A stretch of 34,503 bases of DNA from Flavobacteriaceae bacterium (GTDB taxonomy: Bacteria; Bacteroidota; Bacteroidia; Flavobacteriales; Flavobacteriaceae), in contig PKEA01000041.1 of the NCBI GenBank assembly GCA_002862805.1, positions 1 to 34,503 on the forward strand, written 5' to 3'. Positions 24,132 to 33,137 of the stretch are shown here, in pieces (the stretch's first letter is position 1; each line of letters starts with the position of its first letter). Below the pieces are notes generated by a model. The model did not search any database, was not told where the DNA came from, and worked only from the letters and a program-made list of their open reading frames with translations. The translations under genes and the position numbers were made by a program.

Positions 24132-27100
24132 TTAGAAAATAATCTTTTTGTTAACGATTACTCCGTTATTTAATTTAACTTTTAAAAGTAGAGTAGTGTT
24201 GTTCTTTTGTAAATGAGTTAATACAATTTCTTTAGAATCTACATTGCTGTATGTTTTAATGTTTCTTCCTAATAAATCATATATTTCAATTGAACTGATA
24301 TTTTCATTTGAAGAATAAAGCGTTACATTATCATTTGTAACCACTGTTAAATTGTTTTCTAAAGTTACATCATCTTGAGATAATCTTGATGAATTGTAAA
24401 GAAGAACAAATCTATTTTCATCTCTACCTACTGTTCCTGTAAAAGTATAAGGAGCAGTTCTTAAATCATGGAATATACCTAATTGTTTATCTTCAAGATA
24501 AATGTTTTGAGCGGTGTCGCTAAATAATCCATCTACATTAGAAATTGCAATAGTGTAAATACCGTTTTGAGGAATTGCTACTCCAAGAATAACTTCATCA
24601 TTTTGGTTGAAAGGTAAACTTCTTCCTTGAATGATTAATTCTTGACTTTCAGCAATAGAATACAGTTCAAAGTTAGTTTTTACACCTTGTGCTATAGCAT
24701 CATACTTATTGTCTAAATTGTTGCTAGCTTCAGTTATATATCCAACTAAAGTAGAGACGCTTGCATTTGTAGGTGAACCAATAGTTAACCAAATTCTATG
24801 TTTCTCAACTTCGTTTTCAGTTCTATAGAATTGATCATTTCTATGTGCATTACTTCTCATAGTGTTATTGAATATTGCATTTTCTGAAGTAGAATTTGCA
24901 TCATTCATTAAAACAAAGAATCCCTGACCAGCACCAATTTTTCCGTCATATCCAAACTGTGTACCACCTAAAGCATTATAAGTAATATAGTCAGCCGTTG
25001 AGTAATTTAAAAGATAATCTTGGTAAAATGGATCTGCAATTGCAGCTGATGGATCAATTCCGTGAGTCCAAATTTTAACAAACTGATTTAAGTTAGCGCT
25101 ATTTGCTGCTAAGAAATCATCTGCACTAATTGCTGACGGATAAGGATTTCCTAATAAGTTCCAGTTGTCATCATCACTAGTAACTTGTGTTGATGTTGGG
25201 CCGGTATAAGTTGCACCAGTATAAGTGCTTCTTGTTATAGGTGTAGTAATGTTACCATTATTTGGTGTACCTATAAATGTACTTGTTCCAGAAGAGCCTC
25301 TTATTATGTATCCTCTACCAGTTGTCATAGCACCTGAAGCTCCAGCCCAGTTTCCAAAATTACTTGCGTAACCTGTTACTGTTGTAGGGTTCCATAGATA
25401 TCTAAAAACACTAGCGGGTGTAATGTTGTTTACGCTAAAAGCAGCAACTGGTGTTGACCAATATACGTAGTCCAGTGTATTATTAGTCACGGCGTTTCTT
25501 TTCATGTTAATAATACCAGTATTTGCAACATTGTTAATTTGGATTAAACTTGCTGAATTTTCGATATCAAATGTTCCTCCTGTTGTTACGTCAACATAAT
25601 CTTGTATAGTTAATGTGTTTGTAGGTTGTATTTGTAAATTACCTAAGTTTTTAACTTGTAATGTTCTACCAAAGGCATTGTAACTTGCACCTAAAACTTT
25701 TGATGGGTTTGTAGAAGTTACATCAGGAATAATTACACATGTGTTAATTGTTGGAACTCCTACCGGTAGCCAGTTGTTTGGGTTGTTCCAGTCATTACTC
25801 GATGTTCCTTTCCAAACACTTGTTTTATTGTTAATAGATACGTTTTGACTAACCGAACATCCGTTAGATAAAGTAGCTGTAGCAGTAAAACTATAAGTTG
25901 GTGTTTCTAATTGTGCTAAAGTAGGTTTTACAAAAACGGTTGTAATTGGTGTACCCGTAACATATGGAATAGTACATGCTGCATCTGTGTAGGCTGCAAC
26001 AGGTGATCCGCTTGTCCAATTGAATGAAGTATTCAAAGGTACGTTACCGTATAGTTGTAAATTGTCTATAGCTAAACCATCACACCATTCTCCATAGTAA
26101 CGAACTCTAACTCTAAAGTTTGGTTGATTTATGTAGGCATTAAAATTGTAATTTTTATTTACAAAACGAGTTCCATAGCCTATATCTGCAATATATCTAT
26201 CAATTTCGGTCCATGCTGCTCCTCCATTTGTAGAAATGTCTATAGTTACATAATCTAAAGTAGGACTTGTATTGTCTACATAATATCTTGAGTAAAAAAT
26301 ATCAAAAGATAATGTCAAATCTAAATATGTATTTGTATTGACAGTTGGTGTTAAAATAGCATTATGTGTTACTACTGAACCTACGTCTGAAGTTGCCATT
26401 GCATATCCGTTACCGTTAAGTCCAGACGCTATTGCTGGAAACCATACTTGCTGCGCAGGTACAAATGTACTTGTTCTTCTTTGCCATTGTGAAATTGCGT
26501 CTGTAGCTGCTCCATTTGAAACAATATTAACGTTAGAACATACTCCAAGTCCACTGTCAAATTTTTCGTCAACTAAGTATGTTTGTTGAACATCCCCAGA
26601 AGCTGTTAAAGATAATACCTGGTTTTCTCCGCAAATTTCGGGTACTGAAGGGGTGAAGCTAATAGTAGCTAATGGGTTTACTCTTGCGGTTACCTTTGTT
26701 CTTACTAATGATTCACAACCGTTAAATGAAGTTACCCAATAAGTTGTTGTTGTTGATATTGAAGGTGTTGTCCATGTACCAGTTGCTGTAGTAGCTAAAG
26801 GTGTTCCTCCAAGTTCTGTGGTGTACCATCTGTATTGAGTTGCTCCACCTGAAGATGTAGCAGCTAAATTAACAGTTCCAGGTCCACACGTTACACCGTC
26901 TGTTACTCCTGTAATTATGGCAGAACAACTTGCGACTACTGTAAAAGTGTAGTCTTCAGTTTCTCCATAGTAGTCTATGTTACCACACGATCCAAAAGTT
27001 GAAATTGCATTTGCATCATACGGAGCAACATTGTCATCTTTATTAATTCTAATTCGAACTCTATAGTTTCCTAATGGCTGTGCAGCAGGAATAATAAATC

Positions 27101-30100
27101 CAAAAGTCGTAGAATAGGTTGCAATTCCTCCAGTATCATAAACTGTTTCGCCTGCATCTATAAAATCGCCATCTCTATTCCAGTCAACCCAAGCTTTAAC
27201 ATAGCCACGACTACTCATTTGCATAGCAATATTAACTCCTTGTCCTTGAGCTTGTCTTGATCTATTTGCAATTGCAGAGAAATCTTGATATCCTCTAGGT
27301 GCAGAAGAATAAGAAGAAGTGTTTGATATGTCGTTAAGTGTCCCTACAAAGCTAATATTGTTAAAGTATACTAAACTTTCAAATCCAGCTCCTACACTTG
27401 GAGTACAATAAATTGGATCCGCAGATGTAGTTGTTGTAGTGCCAGTTAATGGAGAAGTTGTGTTGTATAATGGTCCTCCAGTACAAAGACTATTATATGA
27501 ATAAATAAAGAAATAGTATGTAGTAGTAGTAGTTAACCCTGTAGCTACAAAACTTGTATTGTTGTCTGTGTCAATTATTGTATTTCCTATGCCAAGAGTT
27601 CCTCCAATAGTATATGTTGTTCCATTGGCTGGAGCTGGTATAGGAGCTATGCCTGTAGTATTCATTACAACCAAATAATTAGTAGGGTTAGGAACTGCTG
27701 GTGCAAATGAACCTCCTATAGTAGTTCCACTTGGAGTTAACATTAAACCTGTTGGCTGAGTAGTTGGTGTTGTACAAGCAAAAATAGCTTTTACATTTAC
27801 TTTGTAATCTTGAACATCTGTTAAAGTATTTGTGTTACATGGAGTAGCTACTCCTTCGCTGTTAAAAGCTAACTCTACCCTCATTCTTGTGTCGCTAACA
27901 ACTGCTCCTGCCGGTACTGTAAAAGTATTAGTTAATGTTACAAATTGTGCCGAAGCAACTGTTGAAGTGGTAGATAAAATAGTTTCAGTAGCTACATCGA
28001 AAACACCATTTTTATTCCAATCAACCCAAGCAGAAATGTTTTTTTGAGAAGTCGTTGCATTGTATATAGTAACACTAACAGTATAGGTTATAGTTCTGGT
28101 AACATCAGTTCCTGTTGTAGGATAGTAATCTGTGTATCCTGCCCAAGCTGCTGTGTTTTTGTCTATTGTGTTTAATGTAACATTAGATATCCATGAACTT
28201 GCAGTGCTGTTTCCTCCTGCTGTACAATAAGATAAAACGGTTGTTGTATTTCCTGTTAAAGGACCAGTTGTTAAATATGAAGGGCCTCCTGTACAAGCTG
28301 AATTAAATGAATAGATAAAAAAGTAATAGGTTGTTGTGGCGGCTAAACCCGTAGCTGTAAATGTTGTGTTAGTATCATTGTCAACAATTATATTTCCTGC
28401 TCCTAAAGTTCCTCCTATAACATATGAAGTTCCATTTACTGGATTAGTAGGAGGTGTACCTGTAGTATTCATAACTACTAAATAATTATCAGAGGTAGGT
28501 ACGGATGCAACAAAAGAACCATTTATAGTTGTTCCACCTGGCGTTAGTGCTAAAGCAGTAGGTTGGGCTGTTGGCGCAACACATGCAGGAGCTGGTATTA
28601 TGTTAACGGTATAGTCTTCGGTTTCACCCCAATTATATGTTCCACATGCTGATGGTGCTGCAGATTCATTGAAAATACAACGCATACGTGTTGTTCCTGT
28701 TAATGCTCCAGCAGGAACTGTTACAGAAACAGTAATAGGTCCAACTGATGCAGCTGCATCAGTTAAAACTTGCTCACCAGCTTCAAAAGTTCCATTTTGA
28801 TTCCAATCGATCCAAGCTGCAAATCTACCAGAAAAGTTTGTTCCTCCATCACAATCATTTTTAGCAATTGTTAAATTGTAGCTAGATAGTTTTGTAACAG
28901 TTGTTGAAATTGCTGTAAAATCTGTATATGCAGCACAAGCTGAAGTTGTATTGTTTATAGTGTTAAAAGTAACATTGCTTATCATTGAGTCAATTGTACT
29001 TGTTGCGTTTGAAGCACAATAACTTATACATCCTGGACCTGCAGGCGAAGTGATAGTTACAGTTGTATTAGTAGAGCCACATGATCCATTTGTTACGGTC
29101 CATCTTAAAACCAAAGGTGTTCCAGGTACTATGCCGGTAACTCCTGATGTAGGAGAAGTTGGTGTTGTAACTGTTCCTGAGCCAGAAACTACTGTCCATA
29201 ATCCAGTTGAATTTACCGGTGTGTTTGCAGCTAAAGTAGCTGTTGTAGCACATGCCGCTAATGTTTGGTTAGGTCCTGCGTTTGAAACTAATGCAGGGCA
29301 AGTGTATGTTATTTGTACAAAACCTTGAGCGCCATCTCCGCCAGTATTGTTTCTTCTTCCTCCAGAGCCTCCACCACCATAATCAAATCCTGAAGTCCCT
29401 GGATTATTAACAGCATATCCTGGCGCACCATTTCCTCCTAATAATGTGGCTCCAGTTCCTGCTGTAGTTCCTGTTGCATCACCACCGTTAGCTGTAGTTC
29501 CTGCACCACCACCACCTGCGCCACTAGCGCTTGCGGTACCATTACCACCATTACCACCTCTTCTTACAAAAATATTTCCTATTGCTCCAGTTGTGTTTCC
29601 AATTCCTCCAGCTCGAGAAGCATTAGCGGCAATACCACCATTTCCTCCATTAGCTCTTGCATGTGTAACTGCTAAACGAGTTACCTCTGAAAAGCTTCCA
29701 GTATTACCGTCTTGGTAATTTGTTCCACTTGGCGCAACTGTTATTCCAGCTACGGTAACAGTGTAAACCTGTCCAGATGAAACTGCTATAGTAGATCTCG
29801 CATATTGACCACCGGCCCCACCACCGGCCCCTTGATCATTATTTCCTCTTCCTGTTCCTCCAGAACCACCGGCTCCAATACAATCAATAGTAATGCTTGT
29901 AACACCTAATGGAACTGTAAAAGTGCCAGAAGTAGTGTATGTGGCAGGTGATTGGGAAAATCCTATTTGAATTCCAAAAAGAAGGAATAAAATTGATAAG
30001 CTTACGCTTTGTTTTGGTAAACATCTTTTAATAAAATAGGTTAAAAGATTTTCAGATGCTGATTTTGAGTAATTTATTATCATAGATATGGCGGTTTTCT

Positions 30101-30113
30101 TACTTTTTAACAT
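24132..30113 (-). CDS. Very large multidomain T9SS cargo surface protein (1993 aa)
   Basis: The signal region is unusually long if the ATG at 30113 is used: the hydrophobic core is at about residues 35-52 and ends GFSQ. An in-frame ATG at 30083 would shorten it by 10. Domains: a Gly-rich domain (about 55-275, dozens of GG and GGNGG runs), a PKD/Ig-like domain (275-360), then GEVED-FN3-like-GEVED-FN3-like-GEVED (365-1060; DWN motifs near 431, 692 and 972), an Ig-like domain (1060-1130), a MAM/jelly-roll-like domain (about 1177-1380, VDEKFDSGLG and FRVRVRYYGEWCDG), and a 566-residue C-terminal module (1428-1993) homologous to that of the neighbouring gene. It ends IEIYDLLGRNIK to KLNNGVIVNKKIIF, a T9SS sorting domain apparently of type C. 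Probably an adhesin-like surface protein; no enzyme domain seen. Confidence 0.9.
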   Translation of the reverse strand: MLKSKKTAISMIINYSKSASENLLTYFIKRCLPKQSVSLSILFLLFGIQIGFSQSPATYTTSGTFTVPLGVTSITIDCIGAGGSGGTGRGNNDQGAGGGAGGQYARSTIAVSSGQVYTVTVAGITVAPSGTNYQDGNTGSFSEVTRLAVTHARANGGNGGIAANASRAGGIGNTTGAIGNIFVRRGGNGGNGTASASGAGGGGAGTTANGGDATGTTAGTGATLLGGNGAPGYAVNNPGTSGFDYGGGGSGGRRNNTGGDGAQGFVQITYTCPALVSNAGPNQTLAACATTATLAANTPVNSTGLWTVVSGSGTVTTPTSPTSGVTGIVPGTPLVLRWTVTNGSCGSTNTTVTITSPAGPGCISYCASNATSTIDSMISNVTFNTINNTTSACAAYTDFTAISTTVTKLSSYNLTIAKNDCDGGTNFSGRFAAWIDWNQNGTFEAGEQVLTDAAASVGPITVSVTVPAGALTGTTRMRCIFNESAAPSACGTYNWGETEDYTVNIIPAPACVAPTAQPTALALTPGGTTINGSFVASVPTSDNYLVVMNTTGTPPTNPVNGTSYVIGGTLGAGNIIVDNDTNTTFTATGLAATTTYYFFIYSFNSACTGGPSYLTTGPLTGNTTTVLSYCTAGGNSTASSWISNVTLNTIDKNTAAWAGYTDYYPTTGTDVTRTITYTVSVTIYNATTSQKNISAWVDWNKNGVFDVATETILSTTSTVASAQFVTLTNTFTVPAGAVVSDTRMRVELAFNSEGVATPCNTNTLTDVQDYKVNVKAIFACTTPTTQPTGLMLTPSGTTIGGSFAPAVPNPTNYLVVMNTTGIAPIPAPANGTTYTIGGTLGIGNTIIDTDNNTSFVATGLTTTTTYYFFIYSYNSLCTGGPLYNTTSPLTGTTTTTSADPIYCTPSVGAGFESLVYFNNISFVGTLNDISNTSSYSSAPRGYQDFSAIANRSRQAQGQGVNIAMQMSSRGYVKAWVDWNRDGDFIDAGETVYDTGGIATYSTTFGFIIPAAQPLGNYRVRIRINKDDNVAPYDANAISTFGSCGNIDYYGETEDYTFTVVASCSAIITGVTDGVTCGPGTVNLAATSSGGATQYRWYTTELGGTPLATTATGTWTTPSISTTTTYWVTSFNGCESLVRTKVTARVNPLATISFTPSVPEICGENQVLSLTASGDVQQTYLVDEKFDSGLGVCSNVNIVSNGAATDAISQWQRRTSTFVPAQQVWFPAIASGLNGNGYAMATSDVGSVVTHNAILTPTVNTNTYLDLTLSFDIFYSRYYVDNTSPTLDYVTIDISTNGGAAWTEIDRYIADIGYGTRFVNKNYNFNAYINQPNFRVRVRYYGEWCDGLAIDNLQLYGNVPLNTSFNWTSGSPVAAYTDAACTIPYVTGTPITTVFVKPTLAQLETPTYSFTATATLSNGCSVSQNVSINNKTSVWKGTSSNDWNNPNNWLPVGVPTINTCVIIPDVTSTNPSKVLGASYNAFGRTLQVKNLGNLQIQPTNTLTIQDYVDVTTGGTFDIENSASLIQINNVANTGIINMKRNAVTNNTLDYVYWSTPVAAFSVNNITPASVFRYLWNPTTVTGYASNFGNWAGASGAMTTGRGYIIRGSSGTSTFIGTPNNGNITTPITRSTYTGATYTGPTSTQVTSDDDNWNLLGNPYPSAISADDFLAANSANLNQFVKIWTHGIDPSAAIADPFYQDYLLNYSTADYITYNALGGTQFGYDGKIGAGQGFFVLMNDANSTSENAIFNNTMRSNAHRNDQFYRTENEVEKHRIWLTIGSPTNASVSTLVGYITEASNNLDNKYDAIAQGVKTNFELYSIAESQELIIQGRSLPFNQNDEVILGVAIPQNGIYTIAISNVDGLFSDTAQNIYLEDKQLGIFHDLRTAPYTFTGTVGRDENRFVLLYNSSRLSQDDVTLENNLTVVTNDNVTLYSSNENISSIEIYDLLGRNIKTYSNVDSKEIVLTHLQKNNTTLLLKVKLNNGVIVNKKIIF

Positions 30114-30182
30114 TAAGATTTATTACAGTAAATATATATTTTTTTTTAACATAATTTTAATACGTTATATAAAATATATCTC

Positions 30183-30240
30183 AAAACATAATTATCACAA
30201 AAAATGTTTTTTTGTGATAATTATGTTTTATGTTTTTTTT
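30183..30240 (+). terminator. Orphan terminator-like hairpin between divergent T9SS genes
   Basis: Perfect 22-bp inverted repeat (30183-30204 with 30208-30229; arms AAAACATAATTATCACAA plus A4) with a 3-base loop TGT, followed on the plus strand by a long T run ending near 30242. It has terminator form for the plus strand, but both neighbouring genes read away from it and no plus-strand gene lies upstream before 11608. It may end an unannotated RNA or antisense transcript, or be an operator. Confidence 0.6.
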
Positions 30241-30273
30241 TTAAAAAAGCGCCGTTAAAATAAAAAAAAATCA

Positions 30274-30281
30274 TACATTTG
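30274..30281 (+). promoter_or_regulatory. -7 box of the 623-aa T9SS protein gene
   Basis: TACATTTG fits TAnnTTTG exactly, 28 bases upstream of the ATG at 30310. A TTA stands 16 bases upstream of it, in place of TTG at 19. Confidence 0.5.
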
Positions 30282-30309
30282 TTATTGTACTAATTATAAA
30301 TGATTGAAT

Positions 30310-32181
30310 ATGAAAAAATTACTACTCACTCTGGCGCTATTTTTTGGGTTTTCTTATGTTTGTTTTTCTCAAATGTATGTGAGTCCTAGTAGTTATGTGT
30401 TTGTAAATGACCAATTTGTTTATGTAACGCAAAACGTAAATTTAGATAATAATGGTAATTTTTATTTGAGGAAAAATTCTCAATTGTTACAAGGTACAAC
30501 TGGTGCAGGGGCAAATGTGGGTTTAGGTAATTTATCTGTTTATCAAGAAGGTACTTCAAATAACTTTAAATACAATTATTGGTGTTCTCCTGTTGGAGTG
30601 CCTGGAGCAGCTGTCGGAAATAAAAATTTTGGAATTACAAGATTAAATAGACCAACTAGTGTTACAGGAAGTACTGCTGCAACTATATTGTCAGCAACGG
30701 CTCTTGATGGCTTGTCAAACCCTTTATCAATTGCTCCTAGATGGATATATACTTTTACAACTTCTAGTACATATGCGCAATGGGGGTTAGTAGGTTCTGC
30801 TGCTTCGATAGCTCCTGGTCTTGGGTTTACAATGAAAGGTGTTTCTGGAACAGATGCAACAGTTGCAAACCCTGTTTCTGGATCATTTGGTGATGGAGTT
30901 GCAAATAATACAGGAAGTAGACAGCGTTATGACTTTAGAGGTTTGCCTAACGACGGTTCTATTACTAATGCAGTTTCTGTGGGTAATTTTACTTTGATAG
31001 GGAATCCTTATCCAAGCGCTATAAATCTTAAACATTTTTTAATAGGTGGTGCTAGTGATGGTTTTCCTGCGATTGTAGGAAATACAAATACAACTGGTGT
31101 AGCTTATTTTTGGGAACAAGCTGCTTCAACTCATTATATTACAGATTATAATGGTGGTTATGGTATATATACTCCAGCAACAAATATTTATACACCAGCT
31201 GCCTTTTGGAATTATGATAGTTCAGGTAATCAGGAGGTTAATATTGCAGATCCTGGAACTATTTATCAAAGAAAGTTTTCGCCTATAGGTCAGGGTTTTA
31301 TGGTTAGAGGTGCTGTTGCGGGTAATGTAACAATGAGAAATTATTATAGAATTTTCGTTAAAGAAGGAGCGGTTAATGAATCTGAGTTTGAAAGAAATTC
31401 TAATCAAGAGAGATTAGTAGATCCTGAATATTATCCTGAGATTCCTAATGTAGCAGGTATAGATTATACTCAAATTAAGAAAGGTTCTTCTCCTCATTTA
31501 AAAATTAATGCAGTATATAATAATGGACCAACTGCCCCAACAACTTTAGCTTTAGATGATAGAGCAACTGATGGTTTTGATTTTGGTTTTGATGCACATT
31601 CTGCATCAAGCACAACTCCGATGGAATTTTACTATGTAATTGATGGAGAGAGCGAGGGTTTTACAGCAATAGCAACTAATTTTGATATTAATAAAAGAAT
31701 TCCTGTTGGTTTTAGAACAAATCAGCAAGCAAACTTTAAAGTTTCAGTTATTGATGCTTATGATTTTGATGATTCTCAAAATGTATACATGCATGATAAA
31801 GAAACAGGAATTTATTATGATATTAAAAATGGAATTTTTGATATGAATTTACCTATTGGAGATAATAAGACTCGTTTTGAAATTACTTTTAAAAATTATA
31901 CTGATGTATTAAATGATAATAGTAATGATCTTGAATCTTTTCAAGTTTTTCAAAACAATGATAATTCGGTGTTAACCATTTTTAATACACTTAAGAAAGA
32001 TGTAACTTCTGTAAGTTTATATGATGTAACAGGTAAAATAGTTGTTTCTAAATTAAACTTAGGGAAATCAGATCAATATGAGATTTCTACTTCTGGTTTA
32101 AGCGATGGTATTTATATTGTTAAATTAAGCACAAGAGATAATTTGTCAATTGATAAGAAAGTTTCTATTTATAGAAAATAA
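30310..32181 (+). CDS. T9SS cargo protein (623-624 aa) with type A sorting domain
   Basis: The start is the ATG at 30310, which gives the clean signal peptide MKKLLLTLALFFGFSYVCFSQ. An in-frame TTG at 30304 and an out-of-frame ATG at 30300 are less likely. The body corresponds to the C-terminal module of the two large proteins next door: a short LRKNSQLLQG start, NYWCSPVG, FTLIGNPYPSAINL, IGQGFMV and NYYRIF match their NLVQVN, YWSSPV, NWNLIGNPYPSA and GSGQGFMV segments. The last 80 residues (VTSVSLYDVTGKIVV, STSGLSDGIYIVKLS) are a type A T9SS sorting domain. Probably exported across the outer membrane. It lacks the Ig, FN3, GEVED and PPC repeats, so the module is probably a self-sufficient fold. 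It is divergently oriented from the 1993-aa gene and is followed by a strong terminator. Confidence 0.88.
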   Translation: MKKLLLTLALFFGFSYVCFSQMYVSPSSYVFVNDQFVYVTQNVNLDNNGNFYLRKNSQLLQGTTGAGANVGLGNLSVYQEGTSNNFKYNYWCSPVGVPGAAVGNKNFGITRLNRPTSVTGSTAATILSATALDGLSNPLSIAPRWIYTFTTSSTYAQWGLVGSAASIAPGLGFTMKGVSGTDATVANPVSGSFGDGVANNTGSRQRYDFRGLPNDGSITNAVSVGNFTLIGNPYPSAINLKHFLIGGASDGFPAIVGNTNTTGVAYFWEQAASTHYITDYNGGYGIYTPATNIYTPAAFWNYDSSGNQEVNIADPGTIYQRKFSPIGQGFMVRGAVAGNVTMRNYYRIFVKEGAVNESEFERNSNQERLVDPEYYPEIPNVAGIDYTQIKKGSSPHLKINAVYNNGPTAPTTLALDDRATDGFDFGFDAHSASSTTPMEFYYVIDGESEGFTAIATNFDINKRIPVGFRTNQQANFKVSVIDAYDFDDSQNVYMHDKETGIYYDIKNGIFDMNLPIGDNKTRFEITFKNYTDVLNDNSNDLESFQVFQNNDNSVLTIFNTLKKDVTSVSLYDVTGKIVVSKLNLGKSDQYEISTSGLSDGIYIVKLSTRDNLSIDKKVSIYRK

Positions 32182-32197
32182 AATTAAATTTAATTTT

Positions 32198-32229
32198 AAA
32201 AAGCAGCTTAGCGATAAGCTGCTTTTTTT
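32198..32229 (+). terminator. Intrinsic terminator of the 623-aa T9SS protein
   Basis: Stem AAAAAGCAGCTTA/TAAGCTGCTTTTT with a GCGA (GNRA) tetraloop and seven T (32223-32229). It ends only 8 bases before the next start codon at 32238. Confidence 0.93.
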
Positions 32230-32237
32230 GTTTTAGA

Positions 32238-33137
32238 ATGATGATTGAAAAAATTTCAGATACAAATAATAAAAAAATTTCGTTATACATTAAACGTGAA
32301 GATTTATTACATCCTTTAATTTCGGGTAACAAGTTTAGAAAATTAAAATATAATTTAGCTGAAGCTAGATCTTTAGAGGCAGAATCTTTAGTTACTTTTG
32401 GTGGTGCTTTTTCAAATCATATATTGGCAGTTGCGGCTGCAGGTAAAGAATATGGGTTTAAAACAGTTGGTATTATAAGAGGTGAGGAGTTAATAGATAA
32501 GGTTGATGAAAACCCAACACTTAAGTATGCACAAGATTTAGGAATGAAGTTTGTTTTTGTTTCTCGAGAAGAATATAGGAACAAAGGTAATGAAGGCTTT
32601 TTAGAAGGTTTTGATTTAAAAGGTGTTAAGTTTTATGTTATTCCGGAAGGTGGCACAAATGAATTAGCAATAAAAGGTTGTGAAGAAATTATTACTGATG
32701 ATTTACATGATTTTACACATGTTTGTTGCTCGGTTGGTACAGGAGGGACTGTCTCTGGAATTATAAATTCTTCACATGACTCTCAAAAAATACTTGGTTT
32801 TTCTTCTCTAAAAGGTGATTTTCTTTCTGAACAAATTAGTAATTTTGTAACCAAGAAGAATTGGAAAATTAATACTGAATATCATTTTGGTGGATATGGT
32901 AAGGTTAATGATGAATTAATATCTTTTATGAATTCATTTTATATTGAAACAAAAATTCCATTAGACCCTATTTATACAGGTAAAATGGTTTATGGGGTTC
33001 ATGATTTAATAAGGAAAAATTATTTTCCGGAAAACGCTAAGATATTAATGATTCATACTGGTGGTTTACAAGGAATTAAAGGGATGAATGATTTGTTGAG
33101 AAAGAAAAATAAAGAAATAATAAATTATGATGTTTAA
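32238..33137 (+). CDS. PLP enzyme, ACC deaminase/D-cysteine desulfhydrase family
   Basis: A 299-residue fold-type II PLP enzyme. The signature REDLLHPLISGNKFRKLKYN contains the PLP-binding lysine (Lys32 in SGNK). GGAFSNH (55-61) and the phosphate-binding loop SVGTGGT (165-171) are also present. Family members deaminate 1-aminocyclopropane-1-carboxylate or cleave D-cysteine to pyruvate, ammonia and sulfide. Bacteroidota copies are annotated with the double name, and the substrate is undecided; D-cysteine is my guess. Two ATGs stand in tandem (32238, 32241). The 3' end overlaps the glucosaminidase gene by 8-11 bases, so the two are translationally coupled. An upstream terminator ends 8 bases before the start, making the promoter position unclear. 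Confidence 0.9.
   Translation: MMIEKISDTNNKKISLYIKREDLLHPLISGNKFRKLKYNLAEARSLEAESLVTFGGAFSNHILAVAAAGKEYGFKTVGIIRGEELIDKVDENPTLKYAQDLGMKFVFVSREEYRNKGNEGFLEGFDLKGVKFYVIPEGGTNELAIKGCEEIITDDLHDFTHVCCSVGTGGTVSGIINSSHDSQKILGFSSLKGDFLSEQISNFVTKKNWKINTEYHFGGYGKVNDELISFMNSFYIETKIPLDPIYTGKMVYGVHDLIRKNYFPENAKILMIHTGGLQGIKGMNDLLRKKNKEIINYDV

Noticed and set aside
29446..29718. Open frames on the plus strand inside the large T9SS genes (for example Pro/Val/Ala-rich 90-residue frame)
   Set aside because: They are antisense to Gly/Thr-rich coding sequence, whose complement lacks stops and gives Pro/Val/Ala/Thr composition. No start context or homology seen.
24132..30113. CRISPR-like or tandem DNA repeats in the large genes
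   Set aside because: The periodicity is at protein level (Gly-rich, GEVED and FN3-like repeats) with diverged DNA; no regular spacers.
30252..30257. -33 element for the 623-aa T9SS gene
   Set aside because: The only candidate, TTA at 30255, has the wrong spacing (16 rather than 19) and sequence; only the -7 box is reported.
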